Under the pieces are notes generated by a model. That model was not told where the DNA came from, did not search any database, and saw nothing but the letters and a program-made list of their open reading frames with translations. DNA of 64,000 bases from Bradyrhizobium sp. WSM471 (GTDB lineage: Bacteria; Pseudomonadota; Alphaproteobacteria; Rhizobiales; Xanthobacteraceae): assembly GCF_000244915.1 (NCBI RefSeq), contig NZ_CM001442.1:7623012-7687011 (forward strand), written 5' to 3'. Shown here in pieces: positions 36,921 to 45,091 of the stretch. Numbering within the stretch: the first letter of the stretch is position 1; every line of letters begins with the position of its first letter. The position numbers and the translations under genes were made by a program.

Positions 36921-38063
36921 TCACTCGGCCGGGGCGCCGTCGGCGACCGAGCTGTCGGTCCAGCCTTCGGGTTTCGGTTTGCGCGACGAGATCAGGCTGT
37001 CGATGCGCGGCTGCACATAATCGCCCCAGATCCCGGCAAGGCCGTTGGGAAAGGCCAGCACGACGGCGATGAACAGCCCGCCCAGTCCGAACAGCCACAA
37101 TTCGGGAAAGGTTTCCGACAGGCTGGTCTTGGCGAAATTGACCAGCAGCGTGCCGTAGACCGCGCCGAGGATCGACAAGCGGCCGCCGACCGCGGTGTAG
37201 ATCACCATTTCGATTGACGGCACGATGCCGACGAAGGACGGCGACATGAAGCCGACATTGAGGGCGAACATGGCGCCGCCGATTGCGGCGAACACGGCGG
37301 CGACGCAGAAGGCGAAGATCTTGAAGTTGGCGACGCTGTAGCCGGAGAAGCGGACGCGGTCCTCCTTCTCCCGCATCGCGACCAGGATGCGCCCGAGCTT
37401 GGAGTGCCGGACGAATTGCGCGATCATGATGCAGGCAAACAGGCACCCGACCTCGAAGAAATACAGCACGATTTTGGCGTGGTCGGGACGGATGTCCCAT
37501 CCTTTCAGCGTCCGCAAATCGGTCATGCCGTTGATGCCGCCGGTGTAGCCCTGCTGGCCCACGATCAGGATGGTCAGGATGGCCGCGACCGCCTGGGTGA
37601 TGATGGCGAAATACGTGCCGCCGACACGGCGCTTGAACATCGCAGTGCCGATGATGAGAGCAAATATGCCGGGGACGAGAATGATGGCGGCGATCGTGAA
37701 GGTCAGGCTGCTGAAAGGCTTCCAGAACAGCGGCAGCGCGGTGATCTGATTCCAGTCCATGAAATCGGGAATGCCGGGGGTCGACTGGATCTTGGTGTTC
37801 TCCACGCTCGAGGCCTCGAGCTTGAGGAACATCGCCATGCAGTAGCCGCCGAGCCCGAAGAACACACCCTGGCCGAGACTGAGAATGCCGCCATAGCCCC
37901 AGCAGACCACCAGCCCCAGCGCGACGAAAGCGTAAGTCAGGTATTTTGCGACCAGGTTGAGCCTGAAGACATCGAGCGTGAGCGGCAGCACCACCACCAG
38001 GAAGACCGCGAGCACCAGAATTCCGATGAGCTCCGATCGATTGAAGAAGCGATTGTCGGTCAT
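36921..38063 (-). CDS. urtC: Urea/short-chain amide ABC transporter permease UrtC
   Basis: LivM-type permease of 380 residues with about ten membrane helices. N-terminal region TYAFVALGLVVCWGYGGILSLGQG is diagnostic for UrtC. A polar loop of about 30 residues (SSVENTKIQSTPGIPDFMDW) lies in the usual place. It ends with a hydrophilic tail. It follows urtB by 18 bp and is followed by the tandem duplication leading to urtD. Confidence 0.93.
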   Translation of the reverse strand: MTDNRFFNRSELIGILVLAVFLVVVLPLTLDVFRLNLVAKYLTYAFVALGLVVCWGYGGILSLGQGVFFGLGGYCMAMFLKLEASSVENTKIQSTPGIPDFMDWNQITALPLFWKPFSSLTFTIAAIILVPGIFALIIGTAMFKRRVGGTYFAIITQAVAAILTILIVGQQGYTGGINGMTDLRTLKGWDIRPDHAKIVLYFFEVGCLFACIMIAQFVRHSKLGRILVAMREKEDRVRFSGYSVANFKIFAFCVAAVFAAIGGAMFALNVGFMSPSFVGIVPSIEMVIYTAVGGRLSILGAVYGTLLVNFAKTSLSETFPELWLFGLGGLFIAVVLAFPNGLAGIWGDYVQPRIDSLISSRKPKPEGWTDSSVADGAPAE

Positions 38064-38081
38064 TGCATCAGCCCCAGTTTC

Positions 38082-39008
38082 TCACTTGCGAACCTTGAGG
38101 GCGAACAGCCCCTGCGGCCGCAGCATCAGGATTCCGACAACGGCTAGCAGCGTCAGTACCTTGGCCATCGAGCCCGACATGAAGAACTCGAGGGTGGATT
38201 GGGTCTGCGAGATCGAGAAGGCCGATGCGATGGTGCCGAGCAGGCTTGCCGCGCCGCCGAACACGACCACCAGGAACGTATCGACGATGTAGAGCTGTCC
38301 GGAGGTCGGCCCGGTCGAGCCGATCATCGTAAAGGCGCTCCCGGCGACACCGGCAATGCCGCAGCCAAGGCCGAAAGTGTAGCGATCCACCTTTTCGGTG
38401 TTGATGCCGACGGCACCGGCCATGATGCGGTTCTGCACGACGGCGCGCACCTGCCGACCCCAGCGCGATTTGTACATCACGTAGGCGACGCCGACGGTGA
38501 TCAGGAGGGTGAGGCACATCACGAAGACGCCGTTGATCGGCACTTCGATGCTGTCGGTCACGTGCAGCGAGCCAAGCATCCATTGCGGCAGCTCGACGCC
38601 GACCTCGCGCGCGCCGAACACGGAGCGATAGGCCTGTTGCAGGATCAGGCTGAGGCCCCAAGTCGCAAGCAGCGTGTCGAGCGGGCGCTTGTAGAGATGC
38701 CGTATCAGCACCCACTCCACCAGCATCCCCAGCGCACCGGATGCGACAAAGGCCAGGATCATCGCGAGAAAGAAGTAGCCGCTGAACAGGCTCGGCAAAT
38801 TGGATTGGAAGAAACTCGAGGTCATCCAGGTGACGTAGGCCCCAAGGATCATGAACTCGCCATGGGCCATGTTGATGACGCCCATCTGGCCGAAGATGAT
38901 CGCAAGACCCAGCGCCATCAGGACGTAGACGGAGAACAGGATCAGTCCTGCAAAGCCCTGCATGACGAAGATGGAGCCAAGGTCACCAAGCGAGTAGTCG
39001 CCGAACAT
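38082..39008 (-). CDS. urtB: Urea/short-chain amide ABC transporter permease UrtB
   Basis: LivH-type permease, 308 residues. It contains ALGLAIIFGQMGVINMAHGE, the UrtB hallmark, and about eight to nine membrane helices. ATG 39008 is preceded by CGGAGGA; the 27-codon upstream extension is basic, rich in Arg and Ser, and overlaps two hairpins, so it is rejected. It stands 147 bp after urtA, a longer gap than others in this operon. Confidence 0.93.
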   Translation of the reverse strand: MFGDYSLGDLGSIFVMQGFAGLILFSVYVLMALGLAIIFGQMGVINMAHGEFMILGAYVTWMTSSFFQSNLPSLFSGYFFLAMILAFVASGALGMLVEWVLIRHLYKRPLDTLLATWGLSLILQQAYRSVFGAREVGVELPQWMLGSLHVTDSIEVPINGVFVMCLTLLITVGVAYVMYKSRWGRQVRAVVQNRIMAGAVGINTEKVDRYTFGLGCGIAGVAGSAFTMIGSTGPTSGQLYIVDTFLVVVFGGAASLLGTIASAFSISQTQSTLEFFMSGSMAKVLTLLAVVGILMLRPQGLFALKVRK

Positions 39009-39032
39009 CGATGTCCTCCGTCGGGAAAGGGT

Positions 39033-39092
39033 CCCGCGTCGCGAGCAGGTTCGCGACGCGGGGGTCTTGGGCGTGGATTTGCGGTCCACGCC
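39033..39092 (-). promoter_or_regulatory. Two mRNA hairpins between urtA and urtB
   Basis: Stem one: 12-bp perfect arms 39033-39044 and 39051-39062 (CCCGCGTCGCGA). Stem two: 8-bp arms 39070-39077 and 39085-39092 (GGCGTGGA). Neither is followed by a U-run. They may protect the urtA message 3' end so that the binding protein is made in excess, a common device in such operons. Confidence 0.55.
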
Positions 39093-39155
39093 AGGGAGAC
39101 GCTTGATCTCAGGGGAAGCCGCGGCAGGCGCCGCGTCTTACTGGTGATCCCAGTT

Positions 39156-40415
39156 TTACTGGTAGCCCTTGGGGAACGGATCCGGCTCGACCAGATCGGC
39201 GGTCTCGTAGATCAGTTCGAACTGGCCATCGAGCTTGGCGCGTCCCACCCGGGTCTTCGACCAGAGGTGATGATTTTCGTGGATGCGCACATAGCCTTCC
39301 GGAGCGCCCTTGAACTCGATGCCCGGCGACGCCGCCGCGATCTTGTCGATGTCGAAGGAGCCCGCCTTCTCCACCGTCAACTTCCACAGCCACGGGCCGA
39401 GATAGGCAGCCTGGGTGACGTCTCCGATCACGGTCTTCTCGCCCCACATCTTCTTGAACGCCGGGACGAAGCTCTTGTTGTTCGGGTTGTCGAGCGACTG
39501 GAAGTACTTCATGCAGGCATAGGCGCCCGCGATGTTCTCGCCGCCGATGCCGTCGATTTCGTCTTCGGTCACCGAGATCGTGAGCAGCGCCTGCTTGGAG
39601 AGGTCGATGCCGGCGGCCTTGAGCTGCTTGTAGAACGCAACGTTCGAACCGCCGACGACGTCAGTGAAGATCACGTCGGGCTTGGTCAGCTTGATCTTGT
39701 TGATGACCGAATTGAACTGGGTGTTGCCGAGCGGATAATACTCTTCGCCGACGACCTTGCCCTTCAGCACGTTCTCGACGTGCTTGCGCGCGATCTTGTT
39801 CGAGGTGCGCGGCCAGATGTAGTCGGAGCCGATGAAGAAGAACGACTTCGCGCCCTTCTCCTTGGCGATCCAGTTCAGGCCGGCGAGGATCTGCTGAGTG
39901 GCTTCCTGGCCGGTGTAGATCACGTTCTTCGACTGCTCGAGACCTTCATAGAAGGTCGGGTAATAGAGCATGCCGTTGTACTGTTCCATGACGGGCAGCA
40001 CGGCCTTGCGGGACGCCGAAGTCCAGCAGCCCATGATCGCCGCGACCTTGTCGTTGACCAGCAGCTTCTTGGCCTTTTCGGCAAAGGTCGGCCAGTCGCT
40101 GGCGCCGTCTTCCTGGATGAACTTGATCTTGCGCCCGAGCACGCCGCCCATGGCATTGATCTGTTCGATGGCGAGCTTTTCGGCTTCGATCGAGCCGGTC
40201 TCGGAGATGGCCATGGTGCCGGTCGCCGAATGCAGGATGCCGACCGTCACCTCGGTGTCGGTGACCGCGAGGCCCGTGGTATTGACCGCCGAGGTCGCCG
40301 GGGCCTGCGCAAAAGATGCTCGCGGCAGCATGGTAATGGCCGGCACGGCCGCCATTCCCATCAATAATTTGCGCCGGAGCGGCGATAACAGGCCCTTGTT
40401 CGCTTCGTCTGACAT
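39156..40415 (-). CDS. urtA: Urea/short-chain amide ABC transporter substrate-binding protein UrtA
   Basis: Periplasmic binding protein of the branched-chain amino acid type, 419 residues. The signal sequence has a twin-arginine-like core (LRRKLLMGMAAVPAI) ending in SFAQA. The mature part matches UrtA (TVGILHSATGTMAISE; MGCWTSASRKAVLPV). ATG 40415 gives a normal signal length; the 32-codon upstream extension is Cys/Ser-rich and rejected. It is the first gene of the island, divergent from the NCS1-kinase gene. Close relatives named FmdD bind both urea and amides, so the ligand is open. Confidence 0.93.
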   Translation of the reverse strand: MSDEANKGLLSPLRRKLLMGMAAVPAITMLPRASFAQAPATSAVNTTGLAVTDTEVTVGILHSATGTMAISETGSIEAEKLAIEQINAMGGVLGRKIKFIQEDGASDWPTFAEKAKKLLVNDKVAAIMGCWTSASRKAVLPVMEQYNGMLYYPTFYEGLEQSKNVIYTGQEATQQILAGLNWIAKEKGAKSFFFIGSDYIWPRTSNKIARKHVENVLKGKVVGEEYYPLGNTQFNSVINKIKLTKPDVIFTDVVGGSNVAFYKQLKAAGIDLSKQALLTISVTEDEIDGIGGENIAGAYACMKYFQSLDNPNNKSFVPAFKKMWGEKTVIGDVTQAAYLGPWLWKLTVEKAGSFDIDKIAAASPGIEFKGAPEGYVRIHENHHLWSKTRVGRAKLDGQFELIYETADLVEPDPFPKGYQ

Positions 40416-40486
40416 GAGCACCCCACTGTTGTTCGAGGACACGCGATTGGTGCCGTGAGGATGGCTCGAATTTGTGCACTGCAAGC

Positions 40487-40504
40487 ATACGCAAGATCGC
40501 GTAT
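40487..40504. promoter_or_regulatory. Candidate operator dyad between urtA and the sensor kinase gene
   Basis: ATACGC (40487-40492) and GCGTAT (40499-40504) form a perfect dyad with a six-base centre in the 166-bp divergent gap. TGCA lies just outside on both sides. Its position suits a regulator that controls both directions, for example the LuxR-type protein of this locus. Unproven. Confidence 0.4.
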
Positions 40505-40581
40505 ACTGCACCGCAAAATGACGACGTAGGGTTTTGGTACAGGTTTTGCGAGGGATCCGGGAGTTCGGGAGTGGGGGTTAA

Positions 40582-43500
40582 GTGGCAGGGCGGCAGCGGA
40601 TAGATCGCGTCAGGCGCCAGTACAACCAATGGGTCGCCAACCAGACGCTGGAAGACTACGCGCTGCGCTTCACCGCCAAGAGCGCGCGCCGCTGGTCCGC
40701 CGCCCGCGTCGCCAACACCGCACTGGGCGCCATCTCCTTTCTCGCGCTGGAGGCGATCGGCGGCACCATCACCCTGAACTACGGCGTGACCAACGCCACC
40801 GCCGCGATCCTCGTCGTCTCCACCATCATCTTCTGCTGCGGCGTTCCGATTGCCTATTATGCCGCCAAATGCGGCATCGACATTGACCTGCTCACCCGCG
40901 GCGCCGGCTTCGGTTATATCGGCTCGACCGTCACCTCGCTGATCTACGCCTCCTTCACCTTCATCTTCTTCGCGATCGAGGCCGTGATCCTGGCGACGGC
41001 GCTCGAGATGTGCTTCGGCATTCCGCGCCCGATCGGCTATCTCATCAGCGCGGTCGCGATCATCCCGCTTGTCACCTATGGCATCACGCTGATCAGCCGC
41101 TTCCAGCTCTGGACGCAGCCGATCTGGATCATCCTGCACATCCTGCCCTTCGCCGCGATCGCCTGGGCCAACCCTTACTCGTTCACGGAGTGGCGCAAAT
41201 TCGCCGGCGAACACGGCGACCCCAGCGGACATTTCGATCTGCTGCTGTTCGGTGTCGCATCCTCCGTGGTGTTTTCGCTGGTGGCCCAGATCGGCGAGCA
41301 GGTCGACTTCCTCAGGTTTCTGCCGCGCGACCGCCGCACGTCGCGAACGTCGTGGTGGGCCGCCCTGCTGATCGCGGGCCCCGGCTGGATCATCTTCGGC
41401 GCGCTGAAACTGCTGCTGGGCTCGTTTCTCGCCTTCTTCGCGCTGAGCCACGGTCTCTCCAGCGAGCTGGCGGCCGAGCCTGCGCACATGTATCTCGAAG
41501 CGTTTCGCTACGTGTTGTCGCAGCCGGACATGGCGTTGGCACTCACCGGCGCGTTCGTGATCCTGTCGCAGCTCAAGATCAACGTCACCAACGCCTATGC
41601 AGGCTCGATCGCCTGGTCGAACTTCTTCTCGCGTCTGACGCATAGCCATCCCGGCCGGGTCGTTTGGCTGGTGTTCAACGTGATGGTGGCGCTGCTGCTG
41701 ATGGAGATCGGCGTCTACAAGGCGCTGGAGCAGACGCTCGCGCTATATTCCAATGTCGCAATCGCCTGGGTCGGCGCGCTGGTGGCCGATCTCGTGGTCA
41801 ACAAGCCGCTCGGCCTGCGCCCACCCCAGATGGAATTCAAGCGCGCCCATCTCTACGACATCAACCCGGTCGGCGTCGGCGCGATGACGATCGCGACCAT
41901 TGTCTCGATCGCGGCATTCTACGACCTGTTCGGCTCGACCATGAAAGCGCTCGCGGCCTTTGTCGCGCTGACGGTCGCCTTCGTCACCGCGCCCGTCATC
42001 GCCTGGCTCACCGACGGCAAATACTACATCGCGCGCAAGCCGAAGAGGAGCTGGGCCAATATCGAATCGATCCAGTGCTGCATCTGCGAGCACCATTTCG
42101 AGCCGGAGGACATGACATCCTGTCCTGCCTATGCCGGCCCGATCTGCTCGCTATGCTGCTCGCTCGATGCGCGCTGCCATGATTTGTGCAAACCGCATGC
42201 GCGCGCGCAGGTGCAGTTCGCCGACGCGCTCGCCAGGATCTTGCCGCAGTCGATCTATCAGCGGATCAATTCGCAGTTCGGCCACTACATCGGTGTGTTC
42301 GTGGTCTCGGCGGGCCTCGTCGCGCTGGTGCTGGGGCTGATCTACCTCCAGACCTCGGTCAGCGTGCCTGGCGAGAACATGCTCGTCTCCAACGTGCTCT
42401 GGAAGGTGTTCTTCTCGCTCAGCATCATCATCGGAGTGGTGGCCTGGCTGTTCGTGCTGGCGCAGCAGAGCCGACGGGCCGCCGAGGCCGAGACCCGGCG
42501 CCAGACCACGCTGCTGATCCAGGAGATCGACGCGCACAAGCGCACCGACGCCGAGCTCCAGCGCGCCAAGGAAATCGCCGAATCCGCCAACCTCGCCAAG
42601 AGCCGCTACGTGGTCGGCCTGAGCCACGAGCTGCGCTCGCCGCTCAATGCGATCAGCGGCTATGCCCAACTCCTGGAGCAGGACACCACGCTCAACACCA
42701 AGCCGCGCGACCAGGTCCGCGTCGTCCGCCGCAGCGCCGATCACCTCTCCGGCCTGATCGACGGCATTCTGGACATCTCCAAGATCGAGGCGGGGCGGCT
42801 GTACCTGTCGCGCGACGAGGTGCGCTTGAGCGAATTCCTCGACCAGCTCGTCGGCATGTTCCGCCTTCAAGCCGCAGCCAAGAGCATCGACTTCGTGTTC
42901 CGGCGGCCGGCGCATTTGCCGGTCGTGGTCTATGCCGACGAGAAGCGGCTGCGCCAGGTGCTGATCAATCTGCTGTCCAACGCGATCAAATTCACCCAGG
43001 CCGGCAGCGTGCAGTTCGTGGTGCACTATCGCAGCCCGGTCGCCGAGTTCGAGGTGATCGACACCGGTCCCGGCATCCAAGGGGACGATCTCGAACGCAT
43101 CTTCGCACCCTTCGAACGCGGCGCGCTCGGTGTCTCGCAGCCGCAGACCGGCACCGGGCTGGGCCTGACCATCAGCCGGCTGCTCGCCGGCGTCATGGGC
43201 GGCGACATCAAGGTCTTGAGCACGGTCGGCAGCGGCAGCACGTTCAAGGTCAAGATGTTGCTCTCGGAAGTCACCAATCCGCAGCGCATCGCGCCGGTGG
43301 AGGCCCCGATCTCCGGCTATCACGGCGCGCGCAAGACCATCCTCATCACCGACGACGATCCCGTGCATCGCGACCTCCTGCGTGAGGTGTTGACACCACT
43401 CGGCTTCATCCTGCTCAGCGCGCCCGACGGACCTGGTTGCCTGGCGCTGGCCCAGCACTGCCGGCCCGATCTGTTTCTGCTCGATATTTCCATGCCGGGT

Positions 43501-43953
43501 ATGGACGGCTGGAAAGTCGCGGAAACGCTGCGCGCGAACGGCCACCATCAGGCGCGCATCCTGATGGTGTCGGCCAGCGCGCTCGAGGCCCACGGCACAC
43601 CGCTGGCGCAACCCTTCCACGACGGCTATCTGATGAAACCGATCGACATCCCCAGGCTTTTGGAAGGCATCCGCCAGCTTCTGAAGATCGAATGGCAATA
43701 CGGCACGGACGAGATCGCCGTGCCGCTATGGCGGCCGGAGAGCGGCTCGCGGCCGCCTGTACGACACATCGAGGCGCTGATCGGGCTTGGTCAGATCGGC
43801 TACGTCAAGGCTATCCAGTTGAAGCTGGACGAGATCGGCGGTGAGCATCCTGAACATGCCGACTTCGTCGCGGAAATGCGGTCGCTGATCGACCGCTTCG
43901 ATCTCGACCAGTACATGGCCACATTGAAGACGTTGCATGCGTATGAGCACTGA
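40582..43953 (+). CDS. NCS1 permease-like / histidine kinase / receiver hybrid sensor
   Basis: 1,123-residue membrane protein. Residues about 15-485 match the NCS1 nucleobase/cytosine permease family (NQTLEDYALRF near the start, then about 12 helices). Residues 499-536 form a Cys-rich module (Cys 499, 500, 502, 514, 522, 525, 526, 532, 536, with nearby His) suggestive of metal binding. Two further helices lead to a HisKA domain (His682 in SHELRSP), HATPase (NLLSNAIKFT, DTGPGI, GTGLGL), a receiver with Asp968 and a C-terminal tail of about 80 residues. GTG start 40582 after GGGGG. It probably senses an amide, urea or purine-like solute by a transporter-like domain and signals to the adjacent regulator. 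Confidence 0.9.
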   Translation: MAGRQRIDRVRRQYNQWVANQTLEDYALRFTAKSARRWSAARVANTALGAISFLALEAIGGTITLNYGVTNATAAILVVSTIIFCCGVPIAYYAAKCGIDIDLLTRGAGFGYIGSTVTSLIYASFTFIFFAIEAVILATALEMCFGIPRPIGYLISAVAIIPLVTYGITLISRFQLWTQPIWIILHILPFAAIAWANPYSFTEWRKFAGEHGDPSGHFDLLLFGVASSVVFSLVAQIGEQVDFLRFLPRDRRTSRTSWWAALLIAGPGWIIFGALKLLLGSFLAFFALSHGLSSELAAEPAHMYLEAFRYVLSQPDMALALTGAFVILSQLKINVTNAYAGSIAWSNFFSRLTHSHPGRVVWLVFNVMVALLLMEIGVYKALEQTLALYSNVAIAWVGALVADLVVNKPLGLRPPQMEFKRAHLYDINPVGVGAMTIATIVSIAAFYDLFGSTMKALAAFVALTVAFVTAPVIAWLTDGKYYIARKPKRSWANIESIQCCICEHHFEPEDMTSCPAYAGPICSLCCSLDARCHDLCKPHARAQVQFADALARILPQSIYQRINSQFGHYIGVFVVSAGLVALVLGLIYLQTSVSVPGENMLVSNVLWKVFFSLSIIIGVVAWLFVLAQQSRRAAEAETRRQTTLLIQEIDAHKRTDAELQRAKEIAESANLAKSRYVVGLSHELRSPLNAISGYAQLLEQDTTLNTKPRDQVRVVRRSADHLSGLIDGILDISKIEAGRLYLSRDEVRLSEFLDQLVGMFRLQAAAKSIDFVFRRPAHLPVVVYADEKRLRQVLINLLSNAIKFTQAGSVQFVVHYRSPVAEFEVIDTGPGIQGDDLERIFAPFERGALGVSQPQTGTGLGLTISRLLAGVMGGDIKVLSTVGSGSTFKVKMLLSEVTNPQRIAPVEAPISGYHGARKTILITDDDPVHRDLLREVLTPLGFILLSAPDGPGCLALAQHCRPDLFLLDISMPGMDGWKVAETLRANGHHQARILMVSASALEAHGTPLAQPFHDGYLMKPIDIPRLLEGIRQLLKIEWQYGTDEIAVPLWRPESGSRPPVRHIEALIGLGQIGYVKAIQLKLDEIGGEHPEHADFVAEMRSLIDRFDLDQYMATLKTLHAYEH

Positions 43954-44866
43954 GTCGAAAAAGCGCGACGTCGCGCTCGTTGTCGACGACTCCCCGGAGA
44001 CGCTGCGGCTGCTCACCGACGCGCTCGACAACGCCGGGATGACGGTGATGGTGGCGCTCGACGGCGCGGCCGCGATGCGCATCGTCGACCAGATCACGCC
44101 TGACATCGTGCTGCTCGACGCGGTGATGCCGGGCATGGACGGGTTCGAGACCTGCCGCCGCCTCAAGCGCGATGCGGGCCTTGCCAATGTCCCGGTGATA
44201 TTCATGACGGGGCTCGCCGAGACCGAGCACATCGTGCGCGGGCTGGAGGCGGGCGGCGTCGACTACGTGACCAAGCCGATCGTGATCGAGGAGATGCTGG
44301 CGCGCATCCGCGTTCATCTCGGCAATGCGCGTCTGACGCAAAGCGCACGCGCCGCGCTCGACGTGTCCGGCCGATTCCTGTTCGCGGTCAACCGCCAGGG
44401 CAAATTGTTGTGGGCGACCCCGCAGGCGCAGAAGCTGCTGGCGGACCACCACGGCGCGCAGGCCGACGACGACTTCGTCCTGCCGATATCATTGCTGCAA
44501 TGGCTGGAGCAGGCGAAGGGCAAGGGCAGTTCGAAGTCCCAGGCGGCTTCCCTGCCCGACAATCCTCAGCTCCGGCTGTACTACATGGGCGAGACCGCGC
44601 CGAACGAGTTCCTGCTGCGGCTCTCCAAGGAGTCCGGCACCGCGCCGCCACCCGAATTCACCAGCGAGCTTGGCCTCACTACACGCGAAGGCGAGGTGCT
44701 GGCCTGGCTCAGCAAGGGCAAGACCAACCGCGACATCGCGCAGATTTTGGGCTTGAGCCCGCGCACGGTCGACAAGCATCTCGAGCAGATCTATTCCAAG
44801 CTTGGAGTCGAGAACCGGACTGCGGCGGCGGCGATTGCAACGAATGCGACAAGAAGGAATTCGTAG
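43937..44866 (+). CDS. LuxR-type response regulator
   Basis: 309 residues: N-terminal receiver domain (acidic pair VVDDS, phospho-acceptor Asp61 in LLDAVMPG, and KP near residue 114), a middle region with PAS-like character (RFLFAVNRQGKLLWATP), and a C-terminal LuxR helix-turn-helix (LTTREGEVLAWLSKGKTNRDIAQILGLSPRTVDKHL). It overlaps the sensor kinase gene by 17 bp and must be its partner. The likely targets are the divergent urtA operon and its own promoter. An alternative start lies at 43943. Confidence 0.92.
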   Translation: MRMSTESKKRDVALVVDDSPETLRLLTDALDNAGMTVMVALDGAAAMRIVDQITPDIVLLDAVMPGMDGFETCRRLKRDAGLANVPVIFMTGLAETEHIVRGLEAGGVDYVTKPIVIEEMLARIRVHLGNARLTQSARAALDVSGRFLFAVNRQGKLLWATPQAQKLLADHHGAQADDDFVLPISLLQWLEQAKGKGSSKSQAASLPDNPQLRLYYMGETAPNEFLLRLSKESGTAPPPEFTSELGLTTREGEVLAWLSKGKTNRDIAQILGLSPRTVDKHLEQIYSKLGVENRTAAAAIATNATRRNS

Positions 44867-44910
44867 TCTTGCTGCGAGTGAGTTGAAACGCGCCCCGTCC
44901 AACCAACAGT

Positions 44911-45050
44911 GTCGTCCCGGACAAGCGAAGCGCAGATCCGGGACCCATAACCACAGGGAGACGATTGGCGAAGACTCGGAGTGACCGGCTCGCCCCACGA
45001 CCACTGCCTGGGAGTATGGGTCCCGGGCTCGCTTCGCGCCCCGGGACGAC
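44911..45050. repeat. GTCGTCCCGG inverted repeat
   Basis: Outer arms GTCGTCCCGG (44911-44920) and CCGGGACGAC (45041-45050) pair, and GGGACCCATA (44940-44949) pairs with TATGGGTCCC (45015-45024). It lies between convergent genes. No gene is seen in the 225-bp gap. Confidence 0.8.
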
Positions 45051-45091
45051 AGTGGAAAGTGTCGCGATCGCTTGCGTCCCTACGGGCCCCC

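Noticed and set aside
39009..39089. Upstream start for urtB
   Set aside because: It adds a basic, low-complexity leader overlapping two hairpins, while the ATG at 39008 has a strong ribosome site.
40500..40540. GG-N10-GC spacing upstream of urtA suggesting a sigma-54 promoter
   Set aside because: The -12 element reads ACGC rather than TTGC and the -24 element is GGTGC; too poor a match to call.
39946..41649. Long minus-strand frame spanning the urtA/kinase divergent region
   Set aside because: It crosses urtA out of frame and lies opposite the NCS1 domain; composition is that of a shadow frame.
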